A stretch of 64,000 bases of DNA from positions 27,780,098-27,844,097 of the forward strand of contig CM119265.1 of the NCBI GenBank assembly GCA_051294375.1, written 5' to 3'. The number at the start of each line of letters is the position of its first letter. Position 1 is the first letter of the stretch. The stretch is from Paraspadella gotoi. Its lineage: Eukaryota; Chaetognatha. Positions 44,750 to 55,744 of this stretch are shown here, in pieces. Below the pieces are notes generated by a model. The model was not told where the DNA came from. It ran no database searches and was given only the letters and a program-made list of their open reading frames with translations. Made by a program: the position numbers and the translations under genes.

Positions 44750-45290
44750 GAAATTTGAACATTTTTTTAGGTCAACCTAAACATTAACAAGTTTTCTCAC
44801 TTATAAATATTATAATTATAATAGATACTGAAAGAATTACAATTTTATTCAAGTCTTTTTTTATCACTCTAGATTGAAGACCTTGTAGCATATTGTAACT
44901 AAGGGAATAGTATCATGGAAAATGGAAAAGTATAGCTATTTTGTAGATGGAGTTATGTCGACTACTTTGACGGTGATGACGCCATCTATCTTTAACTGAA
45001 ATTGGCGATTTCTTGTTGTTGCAATGATTGTTTATTGTTTATTTATGATTGTTGATAAAAGCTATTCCAAATGCTAATTAACAATTGAAATATCTATATG
45101 CAATAGCAAAGCAATGTAAAACAATCAATTAATTAAGTAATCAATTAATAAGGCATTAACAATAATTAATAACGAGTCCACTTGAGTTGATTAGTTTTCT
45201 ATAGATTGATTAAGAACGTTTTCCAAACTTTTATTGAAATAATAAGATAAGGAGAAGAGTAGATGTCAATAACAAGTAAAACAGCTGATT
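44750..45290. repeat. Intron sequence homologous (inverted) to block V start
   Basis: 44,750-44,890 is the inverse of 27,456-27,600 and 18,075-18,240. It leads, as expected for the original arrangement, to GCTGAAAGATTG at 45,291 and exon 4 of copy B. Confidence 0.75.
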
Positions 45291-45745
45291 GCTGAAAGAT
45301 TGTAAATGTTCATTTGTTCGGAAATGATAACAGAGCAATTTTACTATAATTACCAGATTTAAAATAAATTCTGTATTGATCAATATTGGCCTCGAATTGG
45401 TATGGATCAATTATGGATTATAATTTTTGGGTTCCATTTTACAGTTCAGTCTTAATAACTAAAAAAAAATGTTAAAACATGTAAAAAGAGAATAAATTTG
45501 AGTTTATCTTTAAACTTATAAAGCCCATCACTTTGATTGATTATGTTGAATATTTTATGATAAATTCTAATTCACTACTTTTATTGCTGTAATAACTGAT
45601 TTGGTGGTAATAACTTATAAGCAGAGAAGTTTCAATAGTATTTTAATAAAAAATACTGGTACTGTAATTGTGTATTGTGAATATGATCAAGATGAGGCTC
45701 ATTATCTTTTATTTATATTTATATTTATATTTGATCTTTTACCAG

Positions 45746-47714
45746 GCGTTACAAACTTCCGCAACTTTTTTTACTTGGACATATGAATCTAAAGAACTCT
45801 GCTTCTCAACAGAGTTTTTCTTTCATGACAGAGAGTCAATAGTACGAGGCATACTTTGGAAAAGAGTTGGTGATGAATTCCAAATTAAACATTTCAATTG
45901 TTATTGCTGGCGTATGGGTGGTAAATTGGGTAGAAGTTATTTTTGTAAATGGAAAATTGATAGAAAGAATGAATTAGTATCAATGGCAATATCTACAATC
46001 AGCCTGGCAAAAAGCGGCCTTAGATTTTAGATATTTAATTATTGATTTTAAATGTGCTGCAACTTTGAGAATGTTTCTGTACTTTTTTGGAATATTTCAG
46101 GGGTTCTACGGTTCATCAGTTTTTTGTGCGATCATCATGGCTAAAGTTAACACATTAAACTATTGGTTTTTTACTTTTTTGGTCCTATTGCCACTCAGAG
46201 TTTTTACTCATTCGAATTATCCAAAGTCCTCTCTTGGATAAAAATTGATGTTAATTTACAAAAAAAAGAATGTAAATTTGATTTCAAAGTTATTTTTTCA
46301 AATTGCTATTAATGCCGTTTGTTAATCTATTTCTATTTTCATTCTTTTCTTACAATGAAAAATTTAGTTGATGCGAAAAAAATATTTACCTGAAAAATGG
46401 GGATTGGCTAAAATACATATTATAATGAGGCAGGAATACAATTTTTTACTTATTATCCTTATGGAAAATACTTTTTAAGAAAGGGCTCTTTCTACAATTC
46501 TTGAATAACTATACTTTACCCTTAGGATTGTACATTATTCAAAATTTAAAGGATCTTCTTTTTTCAAGTTAAATGGTATTTTTAATGTAGCTATTGTAAC
46601 TATGAACTTCTCGCTTTAGACCCTATTTTGCTTGACATTATGATACTCATAGATTTTATTTTATGTCTAAGTTACATTCTCTTTAATCTTTTTGCCCATA
46701 AAAGTCAAGGTAAATTATGGTTTTTATTACTGCCGTTGTTCTTTTGGGCATCAATTCTGTATATTGACAGTTACTATAGTGTTTTTCATGTTAACCTGAT
46801 AGCCTTTTCTCTAGATGGAGAGTACGACAGAAAAGGATTTCTCCGTAATCAAGAACAATGGTCCATAGATATAGAAAAAGTTTCACAGGCTGAAATTTCT
46901 CGATCATTAGTTGCATCTCAATTTAGAGTAAGTAAAATTAAAACCTAATTTCAACACAATGGTATATAATTTCATCCTTGGTGCTTATCTATATCCTAGA
47001 AATTTTGCAAAATCATCGAAAAATTCAATAATCCAAAACTTGAAATTGTTTTTTACTGGGTTATTCTATGGAGCTATAAGTTTATCCATGTGTTTATCTG
47101 GGGATGTATCAGAAATATCTGGATACCAAGCGGCTCATGATTATTCCATTTTTTGCAAATTACCAGAAGAGATGAGAAAACATAAAGAGCCTTTCCAAAA
47201 ATTTTTGGACTTGACTTATACTATTAAAATGTATTACTTTTTATCCTGTTTGTCAATTTTGCCATTTTATAAATTTACACTCCAACGATTGCCGAACGAT
47301 TTTCAAGAAACATGTTGCTGAGAAGCATTTGGAATATAGCTGGAATTTTAGTTATATTTTTGTATGAATTTGCAGCTAAAAAGCCTCCTTTTAGTGTAAA
47401 CCACTGAAACATCCCCAGATTTGAAAAAAATAGATAAATATTATCTATTTCCCTTTTTCAAGAAACTATCACAACAATTGTCTACATACAAAGTTATCGA
47501 CAAATCTGACACAATCGCGGTTTTCTATCATAATAAATTTTGCTCCATACAAAATTCTTACTTTGCATTTCCAAAAACCAACAATTCTTTGGATGATTCA
47601 ATTTTAAAAATCACAAAGTTGATTTCCTCTTATATTCATCATGAAAACAACACTGATCTTTTATTCATGATTATTATTTTTATTCCTGCCATGACTTTTT
47701 TATCTCTTTTTTAA
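45746..47714 (+). CDS. XK-related protein gene copy B, exon 4 with frameshifts
   Basis: Acceptor TACCAG|GCG, then the same N-terminal sequence as copy A exon 4 (ALQTSATFFTWTYESKEL) and an intact 3' end ...MTFLSLF, stop TAA at 47,712-47,714. Hydrophobic segments alternate with Lys/Arg-rich loops as in a multipass protein. Frame breaks occur, the first at a five-A run (GCAAAAAGC) where copy A has four. Others are near 46,270, 46,500, 46,940, 47,310 and 47,395. Some positions are intact here and broken in A, and vice versa. So a correct sequence might restore one or both, or B may be a real pseudogene. It supplies the best view of the gene's 3' end. Confidence 0.55.
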
Positions 47715-47904
47715 TCAATTTGATTTTTTCTTCTGATTTCACGAAGTATTTTCAAAAAAATTTCACTCATTACGTCGTCGCTCTCACCGTTGCAACTGCT
47801 TCCTCCATCGTTCAAATTATCGTCGTCGTTTCTGTCGATCTCGATCCTGACCGATGAGTCACCCAGAAAGCCAGAATTTTGTTGTTGTAAAAATAGCGTA
47901 GGGA

Positions 47905-48010
47905 AAGACAACCCTAATCCCTAACCTTAATCCCTAACCCTAATCCCTAAACCTAATCTCTAATCTCTATCCCCTAATCTAACCCAATCCCTAACCGAAA
48001 CCCTAAACAA
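47905..48010. repeat. Telomere-like CCCTAA/CCCTAATC repeats
   Basis: About 100 bp of CCTAATCCCTAAC-type units, a shorter relative of the block at 7,560. It lies some 200 bp after the XKR copy B stop. Confidence 0.75.
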
Positions 48011-48139
48011 TTAATCCATCGTTCAAATTATCGTCGTTTTTGTTGATCCCGATCCAGACTCTGAGTCATCCAGCCAGGGAGAGAGAGAGCGAGCGAGAGA
48101 GATTCGCTGCTCCATCAGGGGGCATCGAAGAGCATTTCG

Positions 48140-48290
48140 CCCTATAATCCACTTTGTCGGTCTGTTGGTCCCACCCCTAAATCTTGTCGATAAGTTATTT
48201 AGATAATCTCAAAAAGTTTAATTATTATAAATTATGCTTTGAGACAAGAAAAGTTTTTTGTTTTCACAACAAATTTTAATGAAAAAATCA
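48140..48290 (-). mobile_element. Helentron-like fragment
   Basis: CTATAATCCACTTTGTCGGT through GAGACAAGAAAAG matches 38,985-39,110. The hairpin terminus is lost. Confidence 0.55.
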
Positions 48291-48299
48291 CATACTTGT

Positions 48300-48780
48300 T
48301 TTGGTCTTAAATTTCAGGGGGGAGAAGAGGGGGATTGAGGGGAAGGGGAGGGGAAGGGGAGAGGAAGGGGGAAGGGGAGAAGAGAGGGAGTGGATTTAGT
48401 CGCATAAGAAACCAAGATTTAGAAATACATATTCGCAGTGAAATAAGTTTTCAGCCTAACTTAACTAATGAGTCCATCTGCTGAAGTTTATATTTTAGTT
48501 TTTATTTTTTATATTATATTTTTATATTATATTTTTACAAAAAAAGTTAAATAATAAAACAATTTTTTTTTTCATTTCAAGTTTTCAACACAACAACAGG
48601 AACAATAACAAAGACAAACCTCAAAAGGAAAACGAAGAGAATTTCCTGATTTGTCGACGTCATCCCTAAAAATATACATAAAACACTTTAATCGACTTAG
48701 ATTAGGGTGACTGAAAAAAAATAATTTAGAATTAATTAATATTTAATTTAAATTAAAATACATGTGATAATCCTTTCTTT
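48300..48780. other. G-rich tract and AT-rich spacer, no gene seen
   Basis: GGGGA/GGAAGGGG tract at 48,318-48,390, then AT-rich unique sequence. Confidence 0.6.
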
Positions 48781-49075
48781 TTTCGTTGTTATTTGGTATT
48801 AGAGAAAAGCAAAGTTTTTATAAATTTGTGCAAAAAAATTTATTTTAAGTAGACGAACATGTTTCGGCTTACTTTTTTTTTCTCAGCGATTGAAAATTAG
48901 AAAAAAGTTTCCGCAAAAGAAGAGTGTGAGAGAAAGAGAGAGAGGGTAAAAGTTTTCCAACAAAGTGGTGAGATAGGAAAGTGGTCAGATGTGAGGACAG
49001 GTTGAAGGTTAGGACAGATTAAACGGGTTGGGAAAAGAAGTGAAACTTGTTAGAGAGAGAGAGAGAGAGAGAGAG
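48780..49075 (-). repeat. Interspersed repeat with GA core, copy 2
   Basis: 48,930-49,030 is the inverse of 12,940-13,015 (ATTTTGTCTCACCACTTTGT and neighbours). It contains ACATGTTTCGGCTTAC, a decayed hammerhead 3' half, and a (GA)n run at 49,050-49,075. Confidence 0.65.
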
Positions 49076-49264
49076 AAACAACAGGGATAAATAAATAATA
49101 AAGATACGAATGTCAAGAACGGTTAAAAAAGTCAATTTTTAATGGTTAACTGACTTTTAAAAAAATTAACGGTTAAGGAAACTCTATTGTACAGTAGCAT
49201 CCGTCTAGAAATTCTGAGACGGCAAGCTCTGTAACTCGAGTACAAATGATAATTTGAAAGAGAG

Positions 49265-49550
49265 TTTTTGTCTTGATATGGCTACTCCCCCTTCGGTAAG
49301 CCATTGCTCTACGATCAAATTTGGGACTTCAGAACTTATGGTAAATGGTAACTACAGTCAGATCTGAACCATCCCAAGCTTAGTGTTCCATCCACAGTCC
49401 TAACGACTTCCCTCTGCGTTGGTAAAGTGAGACCGTCCTTGGGTAACCGCGCCAGGGACTGGAGGCGTCACTGAGGGTCGGAAGCCCCCAAAGCCGACAG
49501 TGATGATGCCCCATCCCAATGGGTATCATAGGCAACCCGGCTGTTACCAT
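49265..49550 (+). mobile_element. SINE-like element
   Basis: GC-rich island in AT-rich DNA with ACTGAGGGTCGGAAGCCCCC and GGGTATCATAGGCAACCCGG, echoing the 3' part of the SINEs at 50,505 and 50,989 (CACTGAGGGTCCGCAGCCCC). The Pol III boxes are not clear, so the class is tentative. Confidence 0.5.
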
Positions 49551-49712
49551 AATATCCTTATAAAATCATAAAATTTTAAAATCATATTTTCCTTATTTTA
49601 AGAACAGTTTTGGATTCTTCGGAAAAAACTGAAAAACTTTTGTAAAATATGTTACATGATATTTTTAGGTTAAAGCTGCGAAAAATGACCAAAACGTTTC
49701 ATCATATAATAG
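49551..49712 (+). repeat. AT-rich repeat, second copy of 13,200-13,350
   Basis: Shares TAATATCCTTATAAAATCAT to GTTTCATCATATA with the first copy. 49,713-50,500 is AT-rich. The ORF 50,303-50,497 there is hydrophobic but otherwise featureless. Confidence 0.7.
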
Positions 49713-50504
49713 TTTCTACTACAAAGTATAAAAAAGTGGAGAATTTAGCTTTTTTTTCCATTTTTGACGCTGAAGATATTGAAATTTTTAATAATATATT
49801 TTATATTTTTGATCTAACTTTTTATGAAGAATCAGAATCTTTAATAAAAATCTTTAAAATTTTTTTAGAAAATTTATGATTTTATAAGAATATTACTATA
49901 AATATATTGTAATTAATGATACTGTTCCCCAAACAATATAAGCAAAATATTTTTATACTCCTTAATTATACTATCTCACGTCTTAATATCCTTGTTTGAT
50001 CACTCAAATAAAATTTATATTCCCCAGTGCTCTACTCTACTAAGCATTCGGCCAAATGATTTTTAAAAAAAGAAGTAATATTTGACTGAGTGCGACAATA
50101 CAAAAAATTACTACAATGAATTAAGAATAATACGTAAATAATCTTTTATATTTTTGTTAAAAGACTATACTTCTTTAAAGCAAAGTCTCGGGTCGATTCC
50201 TTTTGAATTTTATCTGAATTTTATCCCCAGAAAAATTCCGTCATTTAACAATTATCTCCATTCTATTCTTAGCAACTTGTCGAGTCTTTCTTAGTATTCG
50301 AAGTGAACACGAGTTTTTTTATTTCTATTATTAGCATTGTTGTGGTCCCTCTGTCAGTGACACTGCTTTTCATTATGTTAATACTGTTTTTGATATTAAT
50401 AAAAACAAGTTGTCAAAACGGACGATTATCTGAACCAATCAGCGGGTTTTTTTCATTTTGGGAAATTCTCCGATGTGTGCATATTGCGCCTATATAAAGA
50501 ATAC

Positions 50505-50762
50505 CTTGTGGCAGCAAGACTTAAAGCTGCCTCACTGCTGTCCGTCCTCAGCCTCGTCTCAATGGCTGAGCAGGCTAAATCATCTCATTCCATTCCGTGC
50601 GTCCCGGGTTCAATCCCTGGTTATCCCGGTTCTGGCTTAAATGTGACGGTGCCGGTATAAACATGCCAGTGACAGGAGGCGGTCACTGAGGGTCCGCAGC
50701 CCCTGCGCCAGTTGGTGAGATACCCCGCGCCCCGGGTATCACAGGCTATCCTCCGTTGCCAT
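50505..50762 (+). mobile_element. tRNA-derived SINE, copy 1
   Basis: A perfect A box (TGGCTGAGCAGG at 50,563) and B box (GGTTCAATCCC at 50,610) sit at tRNA-like spacing, followed by a GC-rich body with several inverted repeats (GGTCACTGAGGGTCC, CCGCGCCCCGGG). Nearly identical to 50,989-51,242. Confidence 0.85.
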
Positions 50763-50988
50763 AAGTGGTGAGCCCTACTCTCGAACACGCAACCGCTGCG
50801 CACCGTGTGCCCACGCTTACGTCGCTTAGGGTATGCATATCACGCCTATGCCCTACTTCTCTGGTAACGCTCCAGACTCGCTCGCTCGCTCGCCGCTCGC
50901 TCTCACTATGGCAATGAGATCAAAACCTTCTCTCAGACATCTCCTCAGGATTGAGGCCCCTGTGGAGAAGTCTGGTGGGGGGATCCTG

Positions 50989-51242
50989 TGGCAGCAAGAC
51001 TTAAAGCTGCCTCACTGCTGTCCGTCCTTAACCTCGTCTCAATGGCTGAGCAGGCTAAATCATCTCATTCCATCCGTGCGTCCCGGGTTCAATCCCTGGG
51101 TATCCCGGTTCTGGCTTAACTGTGACGGTGCCGGTATAAACATGCCAGTGACAGGAGGCGGTCACTGAGGGTCCGCAGCCCCTACGCCAGTTGGTGAGAT
51201 ACCCCGCGCCCCGGGTATCACAGGCTATCCTCCCGTTGCCAT
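50989..51242 (+). mobile_element. tRNA-derived SINE, copy 2
   Basis: Same as 50,505-50,762 with only a few differences, in direct orientation. The two copies are separated by about 225 bp, so a local tandem duplication or gene-conversion event is as likely as two insertions. Confidence 0.85.
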
Positions 51243-51478
51243 AACCTTGAAAGACGAGTTGACTATCTCCTTTCTCCTTCAACTCTTCCGTTTTAATTTG
51301 TTTTATATTATCTTATTTATATAAAATAAGATTAAATATATTGTAGTTTCTCTTTCCCTTACAAGACAGCGAAAATAATTTATTTTACTTCATATTTATA
51401 CGAGTATTGCTCCAATAATTATAATTGTTAAATTCCTCGAATCAAATTTTAGTATCTAAGAGCTCCATTCTAATATGT

Positions 51479-52137
51479 TGAAGAGACAGTAATTATTGTT
51501 ATGAGTTAGTGATAGAACCGTTCAATATAAGCAGTCCCTGAGCTTCGGATGAGGCTGTAACACCGTGTTACAGGCGGGTTAAGCGCCCCGGCCCTCTTAA
51601 CTGCCAGACGACCACCGGGCTAGAACCCCGGACCTTTGGGTTGGGAGGTGAATGTCTTGCCTCTGGCACCAATGGCCGCTGATGAACGGTTGATGGATTG
51701 TAGTCCACCATACATCCCCCCCTCCCGTAGGGAGAAGTCTGTTGCGTCTTTCCAGTGAATTGTTGTTGTTGTTGGTGGAAAGTTTGTCACCAAGTTGAGG
51801 CATGTCGCCTGATGTGTTGTGGGCGGAAAGTGCATCGCCAGGTTGAGGCATGTCGCCTGAAAGTGTTGTTGTTGCTGTTGTGTTCGGAAGTCGGGCTAAC
51901 CAATGAAGAGACAGTAATTATTGTTATGAGTTAGTGACAGAACCGTTAAATATAAGCAGTCACTGAGCTTCGGATCAGGCTGTAATACCGTGTTACAGGC
52001 GGGTTAACCGCCCCGTCCCTCTTAACTGCCAGACGACCACCGGGCTAGAACCCCGGACCTTTGGGTTGGGAGGCGAATGTCTTGCCTCCGGAACCAATGG
52101 CCGCTGATGAACGGTTGGTGGATTGTAGTCCACCATA
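51479..52137 (-). mobile_element. TRIM-like miniature LTR element, complete
   Basis: Terminal repeats of exactly 234 bp each (51,479-51,712 and 51,904-52,137) around a 191-bp interior homologous to that at 34,562-34,742. On the minus strand a polypurine tract (GGGAGGGGGGGATG) precedes the 3' LTR. The 4-bp flanks (ATGT and GGAT) do not match. Confidence 0.82.
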
Positions 52138-52412
52138 GGATAATGTTTTTTAGCTGACTTTAAAATGTGTGGATATTGTTTTTTAGCTATAATTCAATTG
52201 TTAGAAGTTTGCTTTTCAGCTTTCATGCTTTTATACTCTCATTCAGTTAAGAGAAGTTTGCTCTTTTGCTGTTATGATTGAGAGACTATTACATAATTTA
52301 TCAGTGTATAAAATTTTAAGTGCCTTTTAAGTTTGAAAAAGTTTGATTAAAATGAGATTTTTATGAAAAATTGATAACTTTTAACATAATAGACTATTTT
52401 TCTTTCTTTCAG

Positions 52413-52530
52413 ATGGTTTACTCGGTACTATACTGCAAATGCCTCAGTAAAGTCGAAGTCCTCAGTTTCTTAATCGCTTGCATTGGAATCGTCTTTGTCT
52501 CACGACCAACTTTTGTTTTTGGAAATTGGA
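52413..52530 (+). CDS. SLC35G/EamA-type transporter, internal exon
   Basis: Acceptor CTTTCAG|ATG and donor TGGA|GTACGT. Reads MVYSVLYCKCLSKVEVLSFL then IACIGIVFVSRPTFVFGN. This matches the end of the first EamA repeat of SLC35G proteins, where a ...KE..s..d....li...GVvli.RPpflFG pattern is typical. Phase 0 at entry, phase 1 at exit, which agrees with the next exon. The ATG at its start is probably internal. Upstream exons coding the first helices are not found in the window. Confidence 0.72.
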
Positions 52531-52539
52531 GTACGTGTT

Positions 52540-52543
52540 AGAA

Positions 52544-52574
<31 letters not shown>

Positions 52575-52710
52575 TTGTCTGACTGTTTGTAATGTATGTG
52601 CCATTTTTTCTGACACTATGACTGCCTGTTTTTCGTTCAGTCTGTCTTTCCCCCCTGTGTGCATGGATGAATTTGAATCAATCTTTCATTACTTTTTATC
52701 ATTTTCTCTC

Positions 52711-52745
<35 letters not shown>

Positions 52746-52746
52746 T
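52540..52746. repeat. (TGTC)n and (CT)n microsatellites
   Basis: TGTC/TGTT repeats directly after the splice donor (52,542-52,590) and a CT run at 52,707-52,746. Confidence 0.9.
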
Positions 52747-53095
52747 TGATATAAACTCACCCTTTTGTCACCCAAAATTCCTACCTTTCTCCTTCTTCCC
52801 CTCACTCCCTTACCATCGTCACCCAACTTCCCACATTAAAGCGTTTTAAAAATTCCAAATTTATCTTAAATTAAGATTCTAAAAGTTAGAAATGAACATT
52901 CATGTATGAAAAATTGTATTATCAATTTTACAATTTACGCAGTAGTCCATATTTTTACTTAGTACAAAGCCAATAAATGTTAAAATTTTTAAATAGTTCT
53001 TTGGAAGATTTTTTTGGCAGATTTGATTTCGTCATGAAAAGTTAATAGAAAGAAATTCAATTCGTTTTTGAAAATTCTTTTATTAAGTTGGTCAT

Positions 53096-53621
53096 TAGAA
53101 TGAGGTGAAAATGATAAAATTTTATATACATATGTACATATTTATATATATGTATAGTAATAAGTATTAAATAGGTTAAATTTCAAAATACAAATTTTAA
53201 ATTTTAAGATCGGATTCGGATTCCTTACAAAAAGTTGTTATAAGAAAGTATAATTATTTTTTAAAAGTTGTTTTATTAAGTTGGTCAAAAATATAAAAAA
53301 ACTATATTTAAGATACCGATTTTAAATTTCCAGGTTAAAAATATAGGTTTTTGCAATTTTAACCGACTTAATAATATAATTTTTGAAAAATATTTATATT
53401 TTCTTCAAATTTTAACGAGGAATCTGAATCTGTTCTCAAAATTAAAAAAAAAACATTTTAAAATTTTGAAAATATATAAGGGTAGTGCTATATACAAAAT
53501 AAGCTGACTGGGCTACTATATTTGTAAAAAAAGAAAAGTAATTACAGATTAGTATTCACTAATATGGTAGTTTTTAATATATAACTGCTAAATTTTGATT
53601 CGAAACTTTCACTTCACCCTA
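53096..53621. mobile_element. hAT MITE, 526 bp, nested
   Basis: Same family as the element in gag: TAGAATGAGGTGAAAA ... CTTTCACTTCACCCTA. Flanks TTGGTCAT (53,088-53,095) and TTGGTCCAT (53,622-53,630) are an 8-bp duplication with one inserted C. Confidence 0.85.
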
Positions 53622-53636
53622 TTGGTCCATGGTCAT

Positions 53637-54212
53637 TAAGGCGGAAAAAAGTAAAAACTAAGAGTTCTGTAATGTAAATAACGTTAGAGCATCCCTGTAG
53701 GATGACGAAATAAAAAAAAATTAAGATTTTATATAAAGTTAATAACATAGAAGCATTTAAAGTTTATTGTATTACTATAAATCATGAAAAGTTTTTTTTC
53801 AAAATCAGAATTTTTAAAAACGGATTCAGGTAGAGATTAAAAAAATAAATAAAAAATACTTTTACAAGATTTCCAAATTTTTTTGTTTTATTGCTTAAAA
53901 TTAGCAAAAACTATAAAAATTATGGTATAATGATGATGATGATAATTTTCAAGAGTTTTTTCTATTATTTGACCCACTTATCATCGAAATATTGAAAAAC
54001 GCATTATACTTTGTGTAGACAACTTTGTATGGGCTATCTGAATCCGTTCTTAAAAAAATAAAATTTTTACAAATTAAATTGTTTATTGCCTATGCATTGA
54101 TAAATCTTTAAATGTTTTAATGTTATACTGTGCTTCACTAGTTAAAAAGGTGATAGTAAATATTGATTAAGTATATGATGGACAAAAAAGTGATCAATTT
54201 TGACCCGCCTTA
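53637..54212. mobile_element. hAT MITE, 576 bp, nested, perfect duplication
   Basis: Ends TAAGGCGG and CCGCCTTA, with exact 8-bp target duplication ATGGTCAT (53,629-53,636 and 54,213-54,220). The target contains the right-hand duplication of the neighbouring MITE, so this one came second. Confidence 0.93.
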
Positions 54213-54307
54213 ATGGTCATATATCATAAAAACCTATATTTTAAGCTAAAAATTAAAATTTTATATATTAAATATACTACCTTTTTTAAAATTTTTAACC
54301 CACTTGA

Positions 54308-54915
54308 AGTGGCCATAGCCGATAAAATTTAAATTCTAATGTATCCAGCGTTAAAATAATATATCATGAGCATAGATTATAGTATTAAAATATTTTTTTT
54401 CAAAAATTATTTTTTCTGAGGGTACTAGCCTAAATAAAGTTATTATATTAGTATATAAAGAAAACAAAAACATTTGAAATCTTACAATTTTTTAATGGAT
54501 TATGATAGAGCATAAAAAGTTAAACGAGAAATATAATTACAGCTTTTAAAAATTCTTACGTTTTCTTAATAAATATTTAAAAAAAATGATAAAATTATCA
54601 AAAGATGATGATGATTTCTATATTTTCATATTTTTTTATTTTTGACCTATTTATCATAAAAATATTTAAAAAAGAATTATACATTGTGTAGACAACTTTT
54701 TATGAGCTATCTGAATCTGATCTTAAAATTTAAAATTTCTCAAAAAGATTGTTGGCCTTTCCTATCTATAAATAAATATTAAAAAATAAATAACTAGGGT
54801 ATAGACCATATAAAAAATGTTTTGTCCATTGAAAGTATAATTAAAAATGTATAAATTTCGTTTCAGCATGTACTTCACTCTAAATTTTTGACTCACCCCA
54901 TTAAGTGCGTCTTGA
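54308..54915. mobile_element. MITE of the TAGGGGTAGCCGC family, inverse, nested
   Basis: Inverse of the 9,096 element; right end ...CTCACCCCATTAAGTGCG. Flanks share CTTGAAG. The outermost bases of the family end are missing. Confidence 0.65.
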
Positions 54916-55146
54916 AGAAAAAAAAATTAAAATTTATTTATATTTTCTTTTACCAACTTTCAACAAAGAAATAAAATCTGCAATCAAAATTAAGAAAAGC
55001 TTATTTTAAAATTTTTCGATATATCAATATAGCCTACTGCGTAAATGAAAGAACTTAAATTGATTCTTATGATAAATTAATGTTCACTGATATAATTTCC
55101 ATACATAACTTTGACTCGGCTCTAACCCACATCCCACTTCCACCAG

Positions 55147-55424
55147 CCTCTACCCCCATCACCCTTCCTGCCTTCCTGGTGGCCACACTCAACAGTCTCC
55201 TCCACATGATCGTGCCTTTCATCTTCGTCATCTTTTCTCATCTCGACTGGAACTGCTTAGTCCTTCTGCGCGGATGGATCAACCTCATCGGCGCCTTACT
55301 CCTCGCAGCAGTCTATGGCGATTGGTCCTTCCCGGCGCAAACGAGTTGGAAGGGCGTGGTTGCGGCGCTGCTTTGCGGTACCAACAGCAACATTTACCGT
55401 TGGGCAATTCCAAAAGTTTACAAG
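55147..55424 (+). CDS. SLC35G/EamA-type transporter, internal exon
   Basis: Acceptor CACCAG|CC, donor AAG|GTTAGG. 278 nt, entering in phase 1 and leaving in phase 0, which fits both neighbours. Encodes the start of the second EamA half: LPAFLVATLNSLLHMIVPFI, then LVLLRGWINLIGALLLAAVY followed by GDWSFP. The last corresponds to the GeWslP turn of SLC35G1-like proteins. It ends IYRWAIPKVYK. Clearly GC-richer than the XKR exons. The open frame extends 67 bp further upstream into a MITE, but the splice phase and the hydropathy support the start given. Confidence 0.75.
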
Positions 55425-55446
55425 GTTAGGGGGTAAAATATGAAGG

Positions 55447-55680
55447 TGAAGAGACAGTAATTATTGTTATGAGTTAGTGATAGAACCGTTCAATATAAGC
55501 AGTCCCTGAGCTTCGGATCAGGCTGTAACACCATGTTACAGGCGGGTTAAGCGCCCCGTCCCTCTTAACTGCCAGACGACCACCGGGCTAGAACCCCGGA
55601 CCTTTGGGTTGGGAGGCGAATGACTTGCCTCCGGCACCAATGGCCGCTGATGAACGGTTGGTGGGTTTTAGTCCACCATA
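55447..55680 (-). mobile_element. Solo LTR of TRIM-like element, 234 bp
   Basis: Exact 4-bp target duplication AAGG (55,443-55,446 and 55,681-55,684). Sits 22 bp after the splice donor at 55,425. Confidence 0.85.
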
Positions 55681-55744
55681 AAGGTCTTGTTTTGACTGAA
55701 AAAATAGGAAATTAATACGTTAAATGCAAGATTGAGTAAACTAG

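Larger units (their letters stand above)
52837..55124. mobile_element. Outer hAT-like MITE of a nested stack
   Basis: Same family as 15,273-15,897, with matching ends (TTACAATTTACGCAG near the start; TTAATGTTCACTGAT near the end). Flanks TCCCACAT (52,829-52,836) and ACCCACAT (55,125-55,132) agree at 7 of 8. It is split by three other repeats: 53,096-53,621, 53,637-54,212 and about 54,308-54,915. After removing these, the parts read through in the order of the intact copy. Confidence 0.8.

Noticed and set aside
50303-50497. Hydrophobic 64-codon ORF as a first transporter exon
   Set aside because: No splice donor in frame, AT-rich composition unlike the other exons, and no EamA motif.
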